Source: Euonymus europaeus (Eukaryota; Streptophyta; Magnoliopsida; Celastrales; Celastraceae). Taken from it: DNA of 64,000 nt. Shown piece by piece: positions 1-11,136 of this stretch. The position numbers and the translations under genes were made by a program. The stretch covers positions 2,557,001 to 2,621,000 of the forward strand of contig OY756972.1 of NCBI GenBank assembly GCA_963580455.1, in the 5' to 3' direction. The stretch's first letter is position 1. The number at the start of each line of letters is the position of its first letter. The notes beneath the pieces were generated by a model that saw only the letters and a program-made list of their open reading frames with translations, did not search any database and was not told the origin of the DNA.

Positions 1-963
1 TTGAAACTACAAATAAAGTACAAAAACAAATGAAGTGATCATATGGAATTGCAGCAGCTTAAGCTTTTCTTATTTGTAAGGTGAGAAAGAAACGCAGGTG
101 AGAAAGGAATGACAAAAGCAAGTAAGATAAGAGGTGGAAGGGGGTTCCCCATTTCTCTATAAGTCTATATCCCCAATACTTCAAAATTTTGAAAAAGAAT
201 GATATCTCCTCTACTTCCCATGACCTACGCAAGCTACACGAGAAAGTTATGGCATACCTTGCAACTACCATCTACAAACCTCAACAGACATGTGTACCCC
301 GATGAACAATACATAGGTGACTTGATCACAATTTATCTCATCATGTTTTAATTTATTGATCATTGATCATGATATAATGGAGCCAAGCTGTCTCTAGAGA
401 CATACATCTCATCCAGCCCTAAATTTTTTGAAAGCTGATCATTACATACCCTCACCACCAAACGGCAGTAAAACTTATGCTCCAAATGTTGACCATCTCC
501 CATTTTAAAATTGCAATTTATGGAATGACATTTAACCATCTCCATCCTCAGAATCTCCCTCAACTGTTGTAGCTCAACTCAAGGACAGTTGATTCTTTCT
601 TGCAATGGAAAAAACACAGTAAAAACCTCCAAAACTATGCTCTGAATGAGCTTGAGTGGAACTATTGGCTATATACACAAGGCAAGAATAATTAGCAGAA
701 GTTTCGCCTAATTATAAAAAACGATTAAACGAAGGTCGACACAAACTCCTACTTACTTAGATCTGTGCAGACCAGCTCAGAAAAGTAAGAACAATTTGTA
801 AAAGAGTAACAACACCCCATGACTAAGCGACATGTAAATAAATATCCAAAAAAGCAGAACAACAAAGCTAGATCCAGATCCGCCCAACCAAACACAACTG
901 TAAAATCAAATTCCGATTAACGCGTGACTATCATTATTAGCAACTAAATTGAAAGAGACATAC
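1..963 (-). other. Presumed first intron of a gene leaving the window on the left; otherwise no recognisable content
   Basis: No exon-like reading frame, RNA gene or repeat was recognised on either strand. If the short exon at 964-1002 is real, this stretch is its first intron, since a donor-like GTATGT follows that exon on the minus strand. No second exon was seen before the window edge. Confidence 0.3.
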
Positions 964-1002
964 TCGTTCCTGCTGAGGGAATCTATTCTGCTCGGACCCC
1001 AT
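964..1002 (-). CDS. Possible first coding exon of a hydroxyproline-rich glycoprotein-family gene (partial)
   Basis: On the minus strand an ATG at 1002 opens 13 codons (MGSEQNRFPQQER), followed at once by a good donor (GTATGTCT). Many plant genes loosely annotated as hydroxyproline-rich glycoprotein family begin with a very similar short first exon, MGSE-x-NRFPQ-x-ER, followed by an Arg-Lys/Trp-rich exon; this is recalled, not searched. The continuation would lie beyond the left edge. The less AT-rich sequence at about 1003-1200 fits a 5' leader and promoter. The call rests on 39 bases and a splice site, so a chance match remains possible. No function is asserted. Confidence 0.4.
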
Positions 1003-1736
1003 GCCTTACGGAGTTCGGTCGCTCGCCGTTACGAAGAAGTAAGCGCAAAACAGGTAATGTTCTCTACCTCCGTGTTCCCTCTCACATTTGTGCGTATCAG
1101 ATCAGACTTACGATAGCTAAGAGCTGAAGACAAGCACTCACTACGCAATAGACATCTGCAAATCCAGAAGCTGACACCACGTAGATTTAGCTCTCGAGAA
1201 AAAGACTGAGCAGAACCGAAAGATCAAATTAAAAAATAAAAGAAAAGACGAAAGATCAATAAACATAAACAATAATTATAATAGAAATATTTGTATTCTC
1301 TATTTACGTTATTGTTAATTATCCCATTAAAATAAGCATATCAAAGGACAAGGAAAGGAAAGACAAAAAAAAGACAAGAAAGAACAAAAAAGCAAAAGAT
1401 TGAAGTGATTGCACGGAAAAAAGAAATTTGAAGTGTGGTAGAGATGACATTATCTCATTTTGTTGGTCATATTACTCTCGCTTTTTAGTTCAGTTTTTTT
1501 TTTAAATTTGGATTTTACTATTTTGTTAAACGTTTTTATAACTAACTAACGAATAATTCATGTATTAATGAATGAAATTATTTTTTATATGAATGAACCG
1601 TTTTATTTTGTTAAAAAATCACAAACTATTAATTTTATGTCTACATTTTTGCACATCCTATAAAATAATTTATAAGGAAATATGTTAAATAATATTATAC
1701 TTTGGTTAAACTAGTGAATTTAAACTTTAAAGTCGT
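1003..1736. other. Intergenic; possible promoter/5' leader in the first ~200 bases
   Basis: From about 1003 to 1200 the composition is mixed, compatible with a 5' UTR for the minus-strand exon at 964-1002. From about 1250 to 1736 it is A/T-rich with no reading frame or repeat I can name. Confidence 0.3.
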
Positions 1737-2025
1737 AATTGACTAGGGGTAAGTACACTTTGATCACTGAAAGATTTTTCATTTTTTATTTTGGTCACTG
1801 AATGATCAAACATTACAGATCAGTCACTTAAAGTTTTAAATTGTTCTAATATGGTAACTTTTTTGTTCTAAAATGGTAACCTTGTTGTTTTAATATGATA
1901 ACCCAAAGTGACCAGTTTAAAACAAACTAAAACTTCAGGTTATTGATCTATAATGTTTGAACATTCAGTGACCAAAATGAAAAATATTTCAATGACAAAA
2001 AAATTCATTTAACCCCAATTGACTA
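1737..2025. mobile_element. Mutator-type MITE (1746-2016) with 9-bp target-site duplication
   Basis: The element starts GGGGTAAGTACACTTTGATC and ends with the inverted counterpart (…TTCATTTAACCCC). The two arms are imperfect inverted repeats of roughly 90 bases: both carry TTTTTCATTTT and GGTCACTGAATG followed by TCAAACATTA-like sequence. It is flanked on both sides by AATTGACTA (1737-1745 and 2017-2025), an exact 9-bp duplication. Nine-bp duplications with long terminal inverted repeats are the hallmark of Mutator-superfamily insertions. There is no coding capacity in the 271 bp, so it is non-autonomous. Confidence 0.85.
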
Positions 2026-2443
2026 CAACATATAATACCTCAAGAATGATTACGGAACCAGACAATTAATATATCAAACAAGAGGGAAGCTGAATCAACC
2101 ATGCTCAAACCAAGACAGAAAAAATGATTTAGCGGAGGAAGGATCTTGTTCTCGAACATGTAACAGGTAAAATTGTATCCATACATATAACATTGTGTTA
2201 AAGGAACCAAAGTTGGAAGAATCAAATACCGGAAGAGCATATGACAAATTGACAATACTAGTCACCTTAATTTGCCCTCTTTCACCACTTTCAGTCTTTG
2301 CCGCTTAATCCTCTACAGAGACAGAAGTTGCCAATTTCGCCAACTGGTCTCTCGCAAGTTCAATGGAAATGAAACGTCTCAAAAAATACGCAAGCTACTC
2401 CTTTCTAAAATTATAACATGGTTGAAGTCGTTTGGCTTCCGAC
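2026..2443. other. Intergenic, nothing recognised
   Basis: The short reading frames here show no domain, and I see no repeat or RNA gene. Confidence 0.4.
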
Positions 2444-2720
2444 TTAATTGGCTTTTTCAGCCTCTGCCAATGGATGGTTAGCTTCTTCAGTATCACCCAA
2501 CTCTAGAGTAGCAGTTATTTCAACTATAGCAGCCCCCCAACAATCAGAAGTAACATCTAGAATCTAGCTTTTGCCAGAAGTAACTCTGGTATGAATTTGA
2601 GCTTCAACATAATCTGTTTGTAGCTTGGCAGCTTGATGCACCACCTGCATTGGCATCCATGTAGTGTCTCGAAAAGCAATAGAATTTCTTACCAGCCATA
2701 TAGATCCCTTGAATGAAATT
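2444..2720 (-). pseudogene. Coding-like C-terminal fragment of an unrecognised protein
   Basis: Read on the minus strand toward a TAA at 2444-2446, the frame gives protein-like sequence ending GDTEEANHPLAEAEKAN. Upstream in the same frame are VVHQAAKLQTDYVEAQIHTR and then a single in-frame TAG before ILDVTSDCWGAAIVEITATL. The acidic/Ala-rich tail and amphipathic upstream part look like decayed coding DNA rather than random sequence. I do not recognise the family. It abuts the truncated left end of the CACTA remnant, so it could be a gene fragment disrupted by that insertion or an unfamiliar transposon piece. Confidence 0.35.
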
Positions 2721-2739
2721 TTAAACAAATTCATCAAGG

Positions 2740-5120
2740 ATTTATCTTAGTTACCTTTAAGAAATGTCAAGTTCGTGCCAATGTACTTTGTTAACGGCAT
2801 CAAATTCCAAACAAGAAATCATGGGTCACAAAAAACAACACTGAACAGTGGGATTTGCATTAAGGGGACAAATTACAGTAAGTCATCCAATGACTACTAC
2901 GATATGCTAGATGAAATCCTAATTTTGGAGTATCCTAGGCTACTAATCAAAAGAATGGTATTATTCAAGTTTGAGTGGTTCGACCTAACTCAAAATGTTG
3001 GAACGAAGGTTCATCATTAGTCTAATCTTTTAGAGGTTAATCAGAGGCGTCATTTCAACAAATATGAACCATTTATTCTAACCATGCAAGCCGAACAAGT
3101 GTATTATGCACTATATCCGAGCTTAAGGCGTGACAAGGGTGACTGATTGGTAGTTTGTAGAATAAAGGCTACACCAATTGTTGATATTGCTAGAATCAAC
3201 AGAAAATTCCAATACCACAACATCAGAAGCACTCCAAGAAGAGGAGTCCGAAGTGCAATCGATATTTCTTAGTGCGAATGTCTTTTCCGGTCCACTAAAT
3301 GATCCAAGTGAAAATTTAGTAGAGTTGGATGATGTTGATGAGGAGGACGACGATGAAGAAGAGGGTGAACTAATTTCACGATCGAGTGAAGAAGTTGATG
3401 ATGAAGTGGAGTCAGAATTTGAAGACTATATTTCAAACGATCATTAACAATAATTATTATGCAATATGTTTAGTTGGGAGTTTCTGTTTATTTATATCTA
3501 GTTTAGCAATAGATGTTAGTTTTTTTCATATCATTAAATGATCTCTTTTAGTATATTAAACGGTATATGAAATGTTTGTTAGTTTCATAGATGACTAGAG
3601 GTAGAGGTGCTCAAGTTTCTACTGGTGGGAGATCTAGCTCATTGAGCACTGGTATAGGTCGTGGTGATTCCACGACCCCATCGATGGTAGTGGTACTCCA
3701 GGGATGAGTACTCCCATCGATAGTAGTGGTACTCCAGCGACAGGTACTCCTATCGTTGGCACTAGAGTAGGTTCTTCATCAACACAAGGTGTGGATCATC
3801 AACGTCATATTACCATTCAGAATGAGGGGTAAGTAATGGTTAATTTATGAATAATTGAACCATATTGATTTGTTAATAACATGTTTAGTTCTATGGAATT
3901 TTATTTTTTGGTTGTTTCCTTTAGAGCCATGTGCAAGGAGGATCTGAAAGATATTTAAGGAGCGTATATGGGATAATGGGTCATCTTGGAATAAGACATC
4001 TGCATAGATGAAAGAGTTCTACTGGAATGAGTTAAAGGTAATCAAACTTCTTTTATAAATTCTTATTTCTGATATTCACTTAACTTATGAAAGAACTGCT
4101 TAATATAATTAATATTTATCTAAATTGGATAATTGATGTGCATATATTTATTTGAAGTGTTTTTTCAATTGTTTTCAGGTTGGGTTTTTATTAAAAAAAA
4201 ATAGGGAAGACTCTGTCAAAATTTTCAAAAATTATTGTAACTTATACATTTTTTTATGTATGTTAAAAAGAGACCTTTAAGGCTACTCGGCAGTCTCTAT
4301 CTCAGATTGAGATAGGATCCTCTTCCTCTTGGCCGATCGATGAGATAGATCTTTATTATCAGGAGGTTGACGGAGAGAAGAAGAGGAGGGTGTACGGCAC
4401 TGGGTTGTAGGCATCTACCTTCTACCCATCTTCGAGTGGGTATTCTATACAATTTCCTACATCCAAGAGGTAGGATAAGCATATGCAGTAGCGGATGGAG
4501 GGGATGCACCACCAGATGGAGGAAATGTGTCAGAAGATGGAAGAGATGCGAAGATAGATAAGGACATACTTCCAGATCTCTCGTCATCCCCCTCCCCCAC
4601 CCCCACCACCAAATGACAAGAGCCCTAAAGGAGGCAACTGATGGACCGTATTTACTTACATATTTGCACTTGTATTATTATAATATTGTATTATAATTGA
4701 TTTTATATTATGGATGAACTATTTGTTATATTTGATATATTCAGTGATTATGAAATTTGTTTTTTGTATGATATTTGTTTTTTTACTTACAGGTTTTGTT
4801 GTAACATTTTCCTACAGTATTACATAAGAAAAATAAATTTTAATAACTATTAATTTATATACACAGTCGGCTATTAAAATTTTAATAATTATTAATTTAA
4901 TTATACCCACGGATATAATTTTTTTAATAATTAATTATTTTCATTATATTGACGGATTCTCGAAGGAATTCCAAAAATTATTTTTTCGAAATTTTTATTA
5001 CCGACCACATTGCAGTTGATATTTATTGATCCAAATTCTATTGGTAAGACATTTTATCGACAAACATTCTTAAATTGCCGATAGAAAAATCCGTCGGCAA
5101 TTAATGAATTTCTTATAGTA
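2740..5120 (+). mobile_element. CACTA (En/Spm) DNA transposon remnant, 5'-truncated
   Basis: Three parts in order on the plus strand match the back half of a plant CACTA element. First, 2775-3180 encodes a DUF4216-like segment typical of the transposase region: NSGICIKG, DYYDMLDEILILEYP, FKFEWFDLTQNVGTKVHH, then FNKYEPFILTMQAEQVYYA after one stop. Second, an acidic tail (3178-3447) and a short exon with RGRGAQVSTGGRSSS-like sequence (about 3593) follow. Third, 3920-4640 holds a decayed En/Spm-type second-ORF segment (YWNELK near 4010-4035, then VYGTGL and a Met/Glu/Gln-rich stretch). The right end TTTCTTATAGTA (5109-5120) resembles the reverse complement of the CACTA terminus. Multiple stops make it inactive. 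The left end is missing. Confidence 0.7.
3178..3447 (+). pseudogene. Acidic C-terminal segment of the CACTA transposase ORF
   Basis: This open stretch of 89 codons ends in an Asp/Glu-rich tract (DDVDEEDDDEEEGELISRSSEE) and a stop at 3445-3447. It lies immediately downstream of the DUF4216-like segment, in a neighbouring frame. I infer it is the tail of the same transposon protein, not an independent gene. Confidence 0.5.
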
Positions 5121-6141
5121 TTAGGGTTCCCGTGGAAGCCTAACTCTCAAATTCAATGCCAACAAGATTAGGAACTAAGCGAAGAAGAAGAAGTGGTGTA
5201 GGTCAAAAATCAAGAAGAGGTAAGTCGATTTTTTGAGTTTAAGGAACTCATTTGTTGTGGTATAGCTATATCTAGTGGAAGAAATTGATTATATGTAGAT
5301 TCAAATGAAAATTGAGGAGATTGGTCACAAAGTCGAGGGAAATTTAAGTGAAGTTCCAACCTTGTATGTTATTCTTGGTCATCGAGGCTTAAGCAAACAC
5401 ATTTTATTGATGTGTTGGATTTTTCTTGAACTGATTGTGTTTTATAATTTTTGGGATTCGCATTTGTGAACTATTATGTCGTTGGTTCTTTTTTACATGT
5501 AGTAATAAAGGGGGACACTTGGGAAGATTTTAGTTAGGTAAATTGTGTTTTGTTTAGGTGACTAGTTTACTGGTGGATTAAACTAGTACTGGAGGAAGTT
5601 TGGATTGCTTATAACAGGTGAGTGGATAGATAACTTGTTCGATACATTGGATCTGCATAATCCATGACTCTGCATTGCCTTTCATATTTGGATCCATTAT
5701 GACTTTATTGATACATCAAGTATTGTTGATTGTTTTCCGTTCTTGATATATAATAATACTATTTGCGCAAGTCTTATGGGACAAACATGATTTATGATTC
5801 ATTATCATGTTGCTCTTCTCAAATTCTGACACTGTACTAGCATGTTGATTCTTGGCCATATGATTGTTCAGGGAGTGACTTTGGTACTATGCACTAACAA
5901 CAATATTCGTTAGCCTTGGTGCACCAAGTATGATTCTACATTGAGTGTGCTATTCATTTCTACATTGAGTGTGCTATTCATTTCTACACTGAGAGTGCTA
6001 CCTGATTTGGCACCGTTGGTGCTGCTTGTTATAGCACTGTATGTGCTGTCTGTTTATTCTATATGAAAGTCCTCCCGCCTGACTATTGTATTGGGATATT
6101 TGTTGGTTTATGGATCCTACTTACTCTTGCTTATTGTTTCC
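5121..6141. other. Unassigned DNA between CACTA and hAT remnants
   Basis: An ATG near 5157 starts a short Arg-rich frame ending at a donor-like GTAAGT near 5220, but no convincing second exon follows. Apart from the minisatellite at about 5933-6050, nothing is recognised. Confidence 0.3.
5933..6050 (+). repeat. Short minisatellite (unit about 26 bp)
   Basis: The unit TCTACATTGAGTGTGCTATT recurs almost perfectly about three times between 5935 and 6005, with more diverged GTGCT-ending units before and after. Such degenerate tagcac/gtgct minisatellites are often embedded in old retrotransposon DNA. Confidence 0.7.
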
Positions 6142-7985
6142 TAGGGCTGTCAAAATAAACCAAAAAAAACAAACCGCCCCCCCCCCCCCGCCCCCAAACT
6201 GATTGTTTGGCCGGTTCTAACATACTTTTAAAAATAAAACAAAACCAATCGATTATTGGTTTTTTTCTCTAAAAAGTTTCAGTCAATTTGATGCTTCAAT
6301 AAAAAAAATAATTCAGTTTAAACCGAACCAACCGAAGTTTTATGCATATAATATATATTTAAACATAAATCTTAATATCTTATATAACATACTTAATATA
6401 TCTAACAAGATATATAAGCCTTTGTATTAGCAGGGCCTTTTTATTAAAGAGATATTAGCCTTTTACCAATTTGTTTATCATTGGTTTGGTAGAAGTAACA
6501 GGATCCATTAACATAATATAATATATTTGTAAAAAAAATAATTTGGTAAACTTATCAATCAATCATGAATTCTCCAATCTGGCAATCTTCATTGTAAACC
6601 TAGCTGCACTCTCTATCAGTTTATCTCTTTGCCATTTCACCTCCCGCACTCCCGTTGCTCCGACTTTGACCTTTCACATTTCGCCTCCGGATCATTGCAG
6701 CTTCTCTCACCAGTCAGCTTGCGCATTCCAGCTTCTTCCATTTCATTAGTTCGCTCCTTATTCGAGTTCCACATTGAAGTTTTTTTTCTCCCCTAATTTC
6801 TCCATACTTTGTGCTTTGTTTGGATGCCAATTAGTCTTCGAGAAAGATGAAAGAGCAACTGGCTAAGTTGTTCATATTCCTATTTTTAATTGAGTTTATT
6901 TTTCATTGTTGATTCATGTTATTAGCCTAGATTTAAGCATCTTGTTATGGTTTTGCTCTTGTCGTGGTTTTGCCTCTGCTACCTTTTGGTGTTCGTCATA
7001 GCTGCTGTGGTTTTTTGAGGGATGGGTCTTTAAATTTGTTTTGGCTCTAAAAAATGAGTTGCTTCTATAAAATAAAATAAAAAGGTTGATTCTAATTGAT
7101 TTTTGATTCACTAATTTGGGAGTATTGAGTATTTACTAATTTTGTACTATTTGTAGATATCTAAAATAGCTAATGAGGCAGAGATAGTGCCAGTGATGAA
7201 GTCTACTGATGAAGATGTTGAGATGGTCAATGCCCCTTATCCATCAAATCCAGAAGGACCAGATGGTCCGGATCAGGAGATAAATGAACCTAACACTATC
7301 TCTAGAAAGAGAGCATAGGTGTGGGAACATTTTAGGGTGCCCAAAAAATAAGTTGGTAGACAAAGGGCATTTTGCAACTTCTATAATAAGAGTTATGCCA
7401 CTGATACGAAAAAAATGGTACTACATCGTTTAGTAACCATTTGGTAAATGTCTGTTCTTCTTTCGAAAATCCATTTAGAGATAGGGAGGTTGATTTGGGA
7501 AAGCGTCAAACTACATTGGGTTTTAAACCCTTGAAGCCAGGTGAGGAACCATCTCCATCAATTGCCAAATCATTTAATCCTGAGAGAGCCAAGCGAGCCC
7601 TCACTCACATGCCCATAAAAGATGAATTACCATTTAGGCATATAGAGGGTGAGGGGTTTAAGGAATTTGTGCATGAGATTTGTCCAAATTGAAGAAAGAT
7701 CCCATGTCATGGGACAATGATGGGAAAGTGCTTTAATGAGTATTTATTTGAAAAGAAGAAATTAAAACGAGCTCTAAAATGGCAACATGTTTGTCTCACT
7801 ATAGATACATGGACTTGAATCCAAAATCTGAATTATATGTGTCTTACCGCACACTTCATTGATAGTGATTGGAATATGCATAAACAAATTCTTAATTTTT
7901 GTATCGTTGATGATCACAAGGGTGCCGCACTTGGTACCCCATTTTTGCCCAAAACTAAAGCCCAATTACTATGACTGTGACCCAT
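6142..7985 (+). mobile_element. Decayed hAT transposon (BED zinc finger to early transposase), 3' part missing
   Basis: A hAT-like terminus TAGGGCTGTCAAAAT lies at about 6142, and a poly-C tract sits at 6177-6194. From about 7160 the plus strand encodes an acidic N-terminus, then a BED-finger-like segment (VWEHFRVPK, RAFCNFYNKSY), where the second Cys of the usual C-x2-C appears replaced by Tyr. It continues as a typical plant hAT segment at 7441-7692 (KRQTTLGFKPLKPG … LPFRHIEGEGFKEFV). At 7780-7970 it shows VCLTIDTWT and LTAHFIDSDWNMHKQILNF, the first catalytic-region blocks of hAT transposases. Stops and frameshifts are frequent. The C-terminal dimerisation domain is absent. Confidence 0.65.
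7441..7692 (+). pseudogene. hAT transposase fragment
   Basis: This open run of 83 codons is the best-preserved piece of the hAT relic. It bears the region between the BED finger and the catalytic core. It starts after an in-frame break and ends at TGA 7690-7692. It is not an independent gene. Confidence 0.6.
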
Positions 7986-8272
7986 AATTAGAGATAAAAA
8001 TAGGCCTAATTTCTTGTTTGATTTAGGTTGAGCATAAAATCCACTTGGTCTCAAGCCTTAGTCTAAAAGATTGATCCAATGCAAGAGGCCCTCTTCAGCC
8101 TACTTAGCCACCCAACCCATCATTTTAATTGAAGCCCCAAGAAAAGCCCAAGTAAATATCCTAAAGGCCAAAGCATTGGCCCACTTCTTATTCACCTACA
8201 AAAACACAGGTTTTCTTTAAGAATCTTGGATGACATCAAGAAAAGAGTGGAATAAGAAGGGGCGGTGGCTTA
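7986..8272. other. Unassigned DNA
   Basis: No reading frame. The Pro/Ser/Lys-codon-like sequence here is not recognisable as a protein, and the stretch may be retrotransposon leader. Confidence 0.3.
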
Positions 8273-8362
8273 GGCTCTGCTTGGAAAAATATACGGTAGC
8301 GGAAATGATGTGTTTTAAAAGTACCGGTTTTGAGTGTTTTTAGTAGTGGTTTTTAAAACAGT

Positions 8363-9386
8363 CTATTCCAGTGCTTCAGATTGACAACCTAGAGAATCAA
8401 AATTGGTCTCATCCACTACCACATTGAAAGCATTCAATGTGGCTTCATTGTTCTCTATCATCTCATCAATGGAATCAACTAAGTTAGCATCACTATTAGA
8501 AGCTAAATGAGCTCTTCTCCTTTTGATTTTCTTTGTGGTTTCAGCTTCATTTCCATTGGCCCTATCCTTTGCAAATAGCTCACATAGCATGTCATAGTTA
8601 TATATAGGTTTGTTCCTCCATTCTGCAGCTTGAGGATTTTTCTGCATTAAACAATATGTTTACCATATAATTTACAATATAAAGGAAGGCAAAAGATACA
8701 TGCAAGGATGCAGTTTGATAGCTCCAATTAATGTGAAGAATCAAATGACCTACATTAAAAAGTTCAAAAAACAGAAGCAAGCTATCATTGTCAGCATCCA
8801 TGCATTATTTGTTGGAAATGACAGCTTGCTTTGACACAACAACATAAGAATTATTAAGTTGGTACTCATAGTCTCGTACTTTTTTTTACGGGAAGTTAAT
8901 TACACAAACATACAGACTTATTTCCAGATCTTGGCAATGAAACAAATTCCAACTGGCCTGAAGAATATAAGTCTGTTTACCATATAATTACAATATAAAG
9001 AAAGGCAAAATATAACGATGAAAGAGATTTCATATTGCTATTACCTTAATAAGGTTGTCCCACACCTCGGGTTCAGCAAGCCACATTGAAATAGTTGGAT
9101 CCTAGGCAAAACCACTCAATACATTTTTGAAGAGATCATGACAAGCTGCTCATCCTTTCTTAATGTTTTTCATATGATTTTGAATCTTCTCCTTGTCCCT
9201 TGTAATATTTGGAAACTCTTTCTTCATTGTACTCAATATTTGCTCGTGAGCTTGGGTTGTGAACGTCCCTCCCACTCTATTACCTTGAACTTGCTGATGC
9301 AAATAGGCTTCAATGACAACATCATACATTACTTGAGTCCAGCGCAAGTTTGGTTCCTTCTTCACCTTTGGAGGCATTCTTTTCAC
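8363..9386 (-). pseudogene. Harbinger Myb/SANT-like DNA-binding ORF
   Basis: The minus-strand segment 9386-9150 reads PPKVKKEPNLRWTQ…DVVIEAYLHQQVQGNRVG, then the KEFPNITRDKEKIQNHMKN block, a trihelix/Myb-SANT-like domain found in Harbinger-associated and related plant proteins. The segment 8647-8363 (NPQAAEWRNKPIYNYDMLCELFAKDRANG, then a KIKRRR basic patch and acidic tail) fits its downstream exon after an intron. The protein is thought to bind the transposon ends and help the transposase. The part between the two segments has stops. Confidence 0.65.
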
Positions 9387-9795
9387 CTACAAATAATAAT
9401 TACACAACTAGAACATATAAAAGAATAACTTAACATTCATACTTGATAGTTAAACAACAACTTGTAGATATAAAAAGTAAGTCACTTGACAGTTAAACAT
9501 GTCTAATAAAAAACATTGAATAATGACAACAAAATGTGACACTAAAATGTAACACATAGAACAATAGCATTCAATTGTGATTTGAATTGTATGTTACCCA
9601 CATCGAATCAGCTATTTCATTTCTAATCCTCTCCCCATTTGCCGCATGTGATTCAGTATGTAAGTTGTGGTGATTGTTCACATGCTCTATAGGTTGTCTT
9701 GACATCTCCGAATCAACAGTGGCTATTAGACTTTCATTCAGTTCCACTCCCATCAAGAAATTATGGAGTCTACAACAAGCATATACAATTAGCTT

Positions 9796-10440
9796 TTATG
9801 TTTGAATGTTGTACACCGCCTCGATGCCACTTCCTATGATTGGGAAATGTTTCTTCAATACCCCAAAAGTTCTTTCTATCGCATTGTGCAATGATGAATG
9901 TCGATGATTGAATAGCTCACGAGAATTTCTAGGTGGATTGTGTTGTGAGTACTCTTTGATATGGTAACGTTCTCCTCGATAAGATGTGATGAGGCCACTT
10001 CGAAGCATGAAACCCGCATCAACAAGATAATATTTTCCTACATGATCACACATAATTTTAATAGACTAGGGTGAAATACCCTATAATAGAATTGAAAGTT
10101 TCTAATTTCTACCTATTGGGATATGGAGGGGGTAGTTGCATGTTAAGGCGTTCTTCATAATCCTAGAGTCAGATGCAGTTCCTTCCCACCCAGTTAAAAC
10201 GTATGTGAATTTCAAAGCAAAAGTGCAAGCAACCAAAATATTCATCGTTGGATAATCCTTCCTGCCACGATACCCAGCAGCTTCTCCTACCAGCACTTTA
10301 ACACGAATATATGTACCATGAATTGCTCCAACACAATCCCGTCATTATTTGTTTGCTTTCAATAAACCAATAATATAATAAAATTTAATATTGAAAGTGT
10401 TAAGAATGTACACCTTAAAGAATGGATAGAATTTTCCTGG
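9796..10440 (-). pseudogene. PIF/Harbinger DDE transposase fragment
   Basis: Pieces in order: RDRPGKFYPFFK (about 10455-10410), GAIHGTYIRVK, YRGRKDYPTMNILVACTF, YVLTGWEGTASDSRIMKNAL (10296-10102), then YYLVDAGFMLRSGLITSYRG and NAIERTFGVLKKHFPII (10053-9796). This is the plant-type DDE_4 nuclease. The HTH N-terminus is missing, the first catalytic Asp is His, and at least two frame breaks are present, so it should be inactive. Confidence 0.75.
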
Positions 10441-10480
10441 TCGATCACGAATTTCAGTGGCAAATCTTCTCCATTTGGTT

Positions 10481-10737
10481 TAGAGTTTGTTTTAATTTAG
10501 CTCTTTGAGGCCCAGCCCAAACGGCTAAACCGACCAAAAATCGAAGGATTGGTTTTCAATATGAAATGAAATGTGTTGGTCGGTTGTCAGGTATGTCAAA
10601 CAAAAAACTGAACATTTCAACTATGGCAAAAAACGCAAAATAATCGACCATAACCAACCATTCATGGGCCCATTGTTTTTGTATCTCGTATCTCTAAGTT
10701 GTTTGTTCCCCTCTATATTAATTAAGTTACTATTCAT
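10481..10737. other. Unassigned; possibly a diverged DNA-transposon end
   Basis: The CCGACCAAAAATCG and GGTTGGTTATGGTCG-like (reverse) segments are weakly self-complementary. They echo the ACCG/CCAAT-rich terminus near 6150-6350, but no exact terminal repeat or target duplication could be matched. Confidence 0.25.
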
Positions 10738-11134
10738 TCACTGAGTCTTCTGACTCACTCCTACGTTGTTGACTTTTTTTTTCCAGATAGGGTTGATCTA
10801 GCAGAGTTAGGTCATCCTACAACATGCTAGCCTTTCCGTCTCCTATTTTTGGTGTGTCTTCACATATAGTGTGAGTGTAATTAGTATGATTTTGGATTTT
10901 TATGATATTATTATTTTTCATACTCTAGATGCTCCGTTAACGACAGATAAGATATTCTACTATGTACAGGCATGGGCCTATATTATGTTGTATTTATATG
11001 AGTGCGTTCATAATACTAAACTTTATATAGATTTTCCTACTCAGTTTGTCTGTTTCGAGGCTTGCTTGATGTTTGTCGGCCTTCGGGCTCATTGAGATCA
11101 TTCGCCGGTCACATGCCCTAATTTGGGTCGTGAC
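10738..11134 (+). mobile_element. 3' portion of a Ty3/gypsy LTR (Tekay/Del-like), inserted in an older gypsy reverse transcriptase
   Basis: The segment opens with CACTGAGTCTTCTGACTCAC and ends GGGTCGTGACA (to 11134). Both are comparable with the CTGAGCTTCGGCTCACC … GGGGCGTGACA layout of the complete solo LTR at 50376-52182. The sequence right after it (11137 on) resumes mid-frame in a gypsy reverse transcriptase (PSNFIRLLNQLLRPFIG), showing that the LTR end interrupts an older element. The LTR start was not located. Confidence 0.5.
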
Positions 11135-11136
11135 AT

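Larger units (their letters stand above)
8270..10480 (-). mobile_element. PIF/Harbinger transposon remnant with two ORFs on the minus strand
   Basis: The probable low-coordinate end GGCTCTGCTTGGAAAA at 8273 is preceded by TTA (8270-8272), the favoured Harbinger target. The minus strand encodes, in order, transposase pieces (10480-9796) and a Myb/SANT-like protein (9390-8363), the two-gene set of this superfamily. The first catalytic Asp is lost: the expected GAIDGTH reads GAIHGTY. A second block (ASDSRIM), VDAGF and the IERTFGVLKKHFPII block with the catalytic Glu are retained. The transposase N-terminus is cut off near 10480 and the other terminal repeat was not found. Confidence 0.75.

Noticed and set aside
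5157..5225. Arg-rich first exon with GTAAGT donor
   Set aside because: No second exon or recognisable protein follows. It sits just outside the CACTA end and is more likely chance.
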